Assembly (NCBI GenBank): GCA_031279205.1
Contig: JAITIX010000052.1
Span: 1 to 34,789, forward strand
Reading direction: 5' to 3'
Source of the DNA: Treponema sp.
Lineage (GTDB): Bacteria; Spirochaetota; Spirochaetia; Treponematales; Breznakiellaceae
DNA: 34,789 bases
Below the pieces are notes generated by a model. It ran no database searches. It saw only the letters and a program-made list of their open reading frames with translations, and had not been told where the DNA came from. The stretch's first letter is position 1. Every line of letters begins with the position of its first letter. This document shows, piece by piece, positions 33,215 through 34,789 of the stretch. Made by a program: the position numbers and the translations under genes.

Positions 33215-34099
33215 CTAATCAACCAGTCCCAGCAGAGAGCTTGTAACGAAGTTTGATAACTCAGTGCGTATAAAACTCTGTTCTGGCGGAAGCGTCGCAA
33301 GACAAGTTTCCCATTGCGCAATGGCAGCACGGGCATCTTTACAGTTCAATGGCAGATGTTTCCCACTCAACAGACTCTCAGTGCGCTTATCCTTAAGCAC
33401 GGTTCTGCCGGCAAACACGATTCTAATGTCGGTGAGAATGTCTTTCTGGTTCCTGAGAAGCAGAACAATAACCCCGTCATCCAGATTCGGTCTATCCAGA
33501 TCAGAGCATCGGAACTTCCGGTATAACGAATAGTTCCACGATTCAAGGGGAATGCGGATTCGCGTAAGCAGCTCGCGGGGAGCGAGAGACGCAGGCGTGA
33601 AACGCGACGCAGCTATCCAGCGCGTCGAAGATTGCGTGGAAAACAATGAAGACAGCGTAAACGACGCAGGCGGTACAGAAGGCATAGAGCGCAGCTCATA
33701 GTGGGCGTCCAGCGCAATAAGCGCAGCACAAGAATCCATGTAACGGAGCGTGGTGCAGATGTTTCCGCCAATAGTGGCGCTGTTTCTAAGCTGCGGACCA
33801 GCAATGCCCTCAAGACACTTCCTGAGTATCTCAGGAACTATCGTACCCAGATGGATAATCTCACTCAGACGCACCATAGCCCCAAGCTCAAGGTACTGCT
33901 CAGTTCGGGTAACGAGGTGCAGTTCCTCAATATCCTCAAGCGCAATGAGCTTACGCGGAAGCGCCGGCGCGCGTTTACCTTGAAAGTGGAGAAATTGAAT
34001 CCCGCCCGCAAAAGGAACCGCGTCAGGGTTACTGTTCCAGAAGTTGAAAAGCCCTTCCCAAGAGGTCAGAGGAGGAACTTGATTAAACGGCGCGTCCAT
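33215..34099 (-). CDS. FAD-binding subunit of a molybdenum hydroxylase (CoxM/XdhB type)
   Basis: This subunit passes electrons from the 2Fe-2S subunit to FAD and on to an acceptor. Visible motifs are FAGGIQFL near residue 30, QLRNSATIGGNICTTL near 104-119 (the FAD signature GGN) and a C-terminal CO-dehydrogenase-like domain with IVFAGRTVLKDKRTE. It starts at ATG 34099, overlapping the 2Fe-2S gene by 17 bases. The substrate (purine, CO or other) is not readable without the catalytic subunit. Confidence 0.84.
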   Translation of the reverse strand: MDAPFNQVPPLTSWEGLFNFWNSNPDAVPFAGGIQFLHFQGKRAPALPRKLIALEDIEELHLVTRTEQYLELGAMVRLSEIIHLGTIVPEILRKCLEGIAGPQLRNSATIGGNICTTLRYMDSCAALIALDAHYELRSMPSVPPASFTLSSLFSTQSSTRWIAASRFTPASLAPRELLTRIRIPLESWNYSLYRKFRCSDLDRPNLDDGVIVLLLRNQKDILTDIRIVFAGRTVLKDKRTESLLSGKHLPLNCKDARAAIAQWETCLATLPPEQSFIRTELSNFVTSSLLGLVD

Positions 34100-34568
34100 A
34101 TAACCTCAGTTGGCGTATCGAAGCCGCGATAAGCACCCCTTCAATAAGACTGTCAGGTTCGGTACAGCGACAGCGAATGCCGTTAAAGCCACTCAAGATA
34201 TCGATTCGTGAGGGGTACGGATTTTGCACAAGCAGTGTTTCCACAGTGAGTATCTTGCCCGCGTCGCAGTAGCCGCAGTTCCGCACGCCAGCGCGGGCAA
34301 AGCCCTGCACAATGTCTCGACACTCATCAGTATGAGCAAAACCTTCTATAGTAATGAGCTTACTGCCACGTACCTGAAACGCGGGTATGAGGCAGGCCTT
34401 AACCACCTTATGATTAAAGATAATGGAACAAGCGCCACAGTTTCCGGTCAAACAGCCGCACTTCGCGCCGGTGAGCGGGAAGGTTTCCCGAAGTATATTG
34501 ATGAGCCGCTCATTCGCGTTGGCACTGAATGTAACTTCTTCACCATTGAGTACGCAGTGTATGGTCAT
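34083..34568 (-). CDS. 2Fe-2S subunit of a molybdenum hydroxylase (CoxS/XdhC type)
   Basis: This 161-aa protein has a plant-type cluster site (KCGCLTGNCGACSI, Cys39, Cys44, Cys47 and Cys59) followed by the second, helical 2Fe-2S site (NCGYCDAGKI and RCRC). The two clusters carry electrons from the molybdenum centre to FAD. It overlaps the FAD gene and is probably first in that operon. The catalytic molybdopterin subunit is not in the window on either side. The start ATG at 34568 lies just after a region without another gene. Confidence 0.86.
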   Translation of the reverse strand: MTIHCVLNGEEVTFSANANERLINILRETFPLTGAKCGCLTGNCGACSIIFNHKVVKACLIPAFQVRGSKLITIEGFAHTDECRDIVQGFARAGVRNCGYCDAGKILTVETLLVQNPYPSRIDILSGFNGIRCRCTEPDSLIEGVLIAASIRQLRLYGRAV

Positions 34569-34738
34569 ACGTTTACGATTCGCCTCTTAACATAATTCAT
34601 CTTATACTCTCCTTCATACAGTGAAATACACGGGAATCTCCGTAATATAGCGCGGAAAATCCCCAAGCTCAAGCGATCTTTCTGCTCAGTTTTGTTTTGA
34701 AGCAGTGCGGCCTTTCCCCGAAACCCACCGAGTTGTAG

Positions 34739-34789
34739 AAATCTCACCCCCTTCTCAGCAAATCTCACCCCCTTCTCAGCAAATCTCAC
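34739..34789. repeat. 21-bp tandem repeat at the window end
   Basis: About two and a half units of AATCTCACCCCCTTCTCAGCA run to the last base, so the array continues outside. On the minus strand it reads as the heptapeptide VRFAEKG. The preceding 34569-34738 has no recognisable gene. Confidence 0.75.

Noticed and set aside
34565-34789. Minus-strand ORF beginning with VRFAEKG repeats, upstream of the 2Fe-2S gene
   Set aside because: Low-complexity repeat reading that overlaps the true gene start by a few bases; no protein family.

Overview
The window looks like chromosomal DNA of a spirochaete, most likely a gut-associated Treponema-type organism. This is an inference from gene content and style: relaxed TTG/GTG starts behind good Shine-Dalgarno sites, LpoB-like, LysM, HD-GYP and large glycoside hydrolase genes, a two-member family of unnamed helical/Ig-like proteins, and many unrelated 21-23 bp tandem repeats between genes. 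No species can be proved from the sequence alone. No rRNA, tRNA or CRISPR array was seen.

Layout. 1-253: palindromic intergenic DNA. 254-2830 (minus): CYTH phosphatase/cyclase, then oppD and oppF. 2945-4547 (plus): LysM/degenerate M23 protein and ksgA. 4682-4865: 23-bp tandem array running into the 3' end of comEC. 4805-8265 (minus): comEC, thrC and an LpoB-like lipoprotein. 8481-10337: a GH63-like glycosidase with a large low-complexity insertion, convergent with a small membrane protein. 11293-13642: a degenerate HD-GYP protein and a CNNM/CBS transporter. 13751-16383 (minus): a helical/Ig-like protein, a repeat-rich gap, a membrane-anchored LuxR-type regulator and a frameshifted gene.

16711-22293 (plus) is the most interesting part. 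It is a compact apparent RiPP (ribosomally made, modified peptide) locus: a radical SAM/SPASM maturase, a phosphopantetheine carrier protein, three tandem copies of a small Cys-rich precursor gene (the middle one broken by a one-base deletion), a large protein with a BtrH/papain-like region, and an ABC exporter without a C39 peptidase domain. A hairpin of conserved shape, with a compensatory base-pair change, lies in front of three of these genes. A carrier protein beside a radical SAM enzyme and Cys-rich precursors suggests that the peptide may be both crosslinked and acylated. That is inference, not shown.

22433-24278 (minus): a putative PD-(D/E)XK nuclease with a possible short upstream ORF, and the second helical/Ig-like protein. 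24279-24965 holds two different tandem arrays and no gene. 24966-29185 (plus): a DHH phosphoesterase, a cytidylyltransferase/polyprenol-kinase-like membrane protein, and a three-gene ABC-2 transporter. 29273-31087 (minus): an ABC exporter half with a degenerate Walker B. 31203-33089 (plus): TonB and an AlaA-type aminotransferase. 33215-34568 (minus): the FAD and 2Fe-2S subunits of a molybdenum hydroxylase, with no catalytic subunit in view. The window ends inside another 21-bp repeat array.
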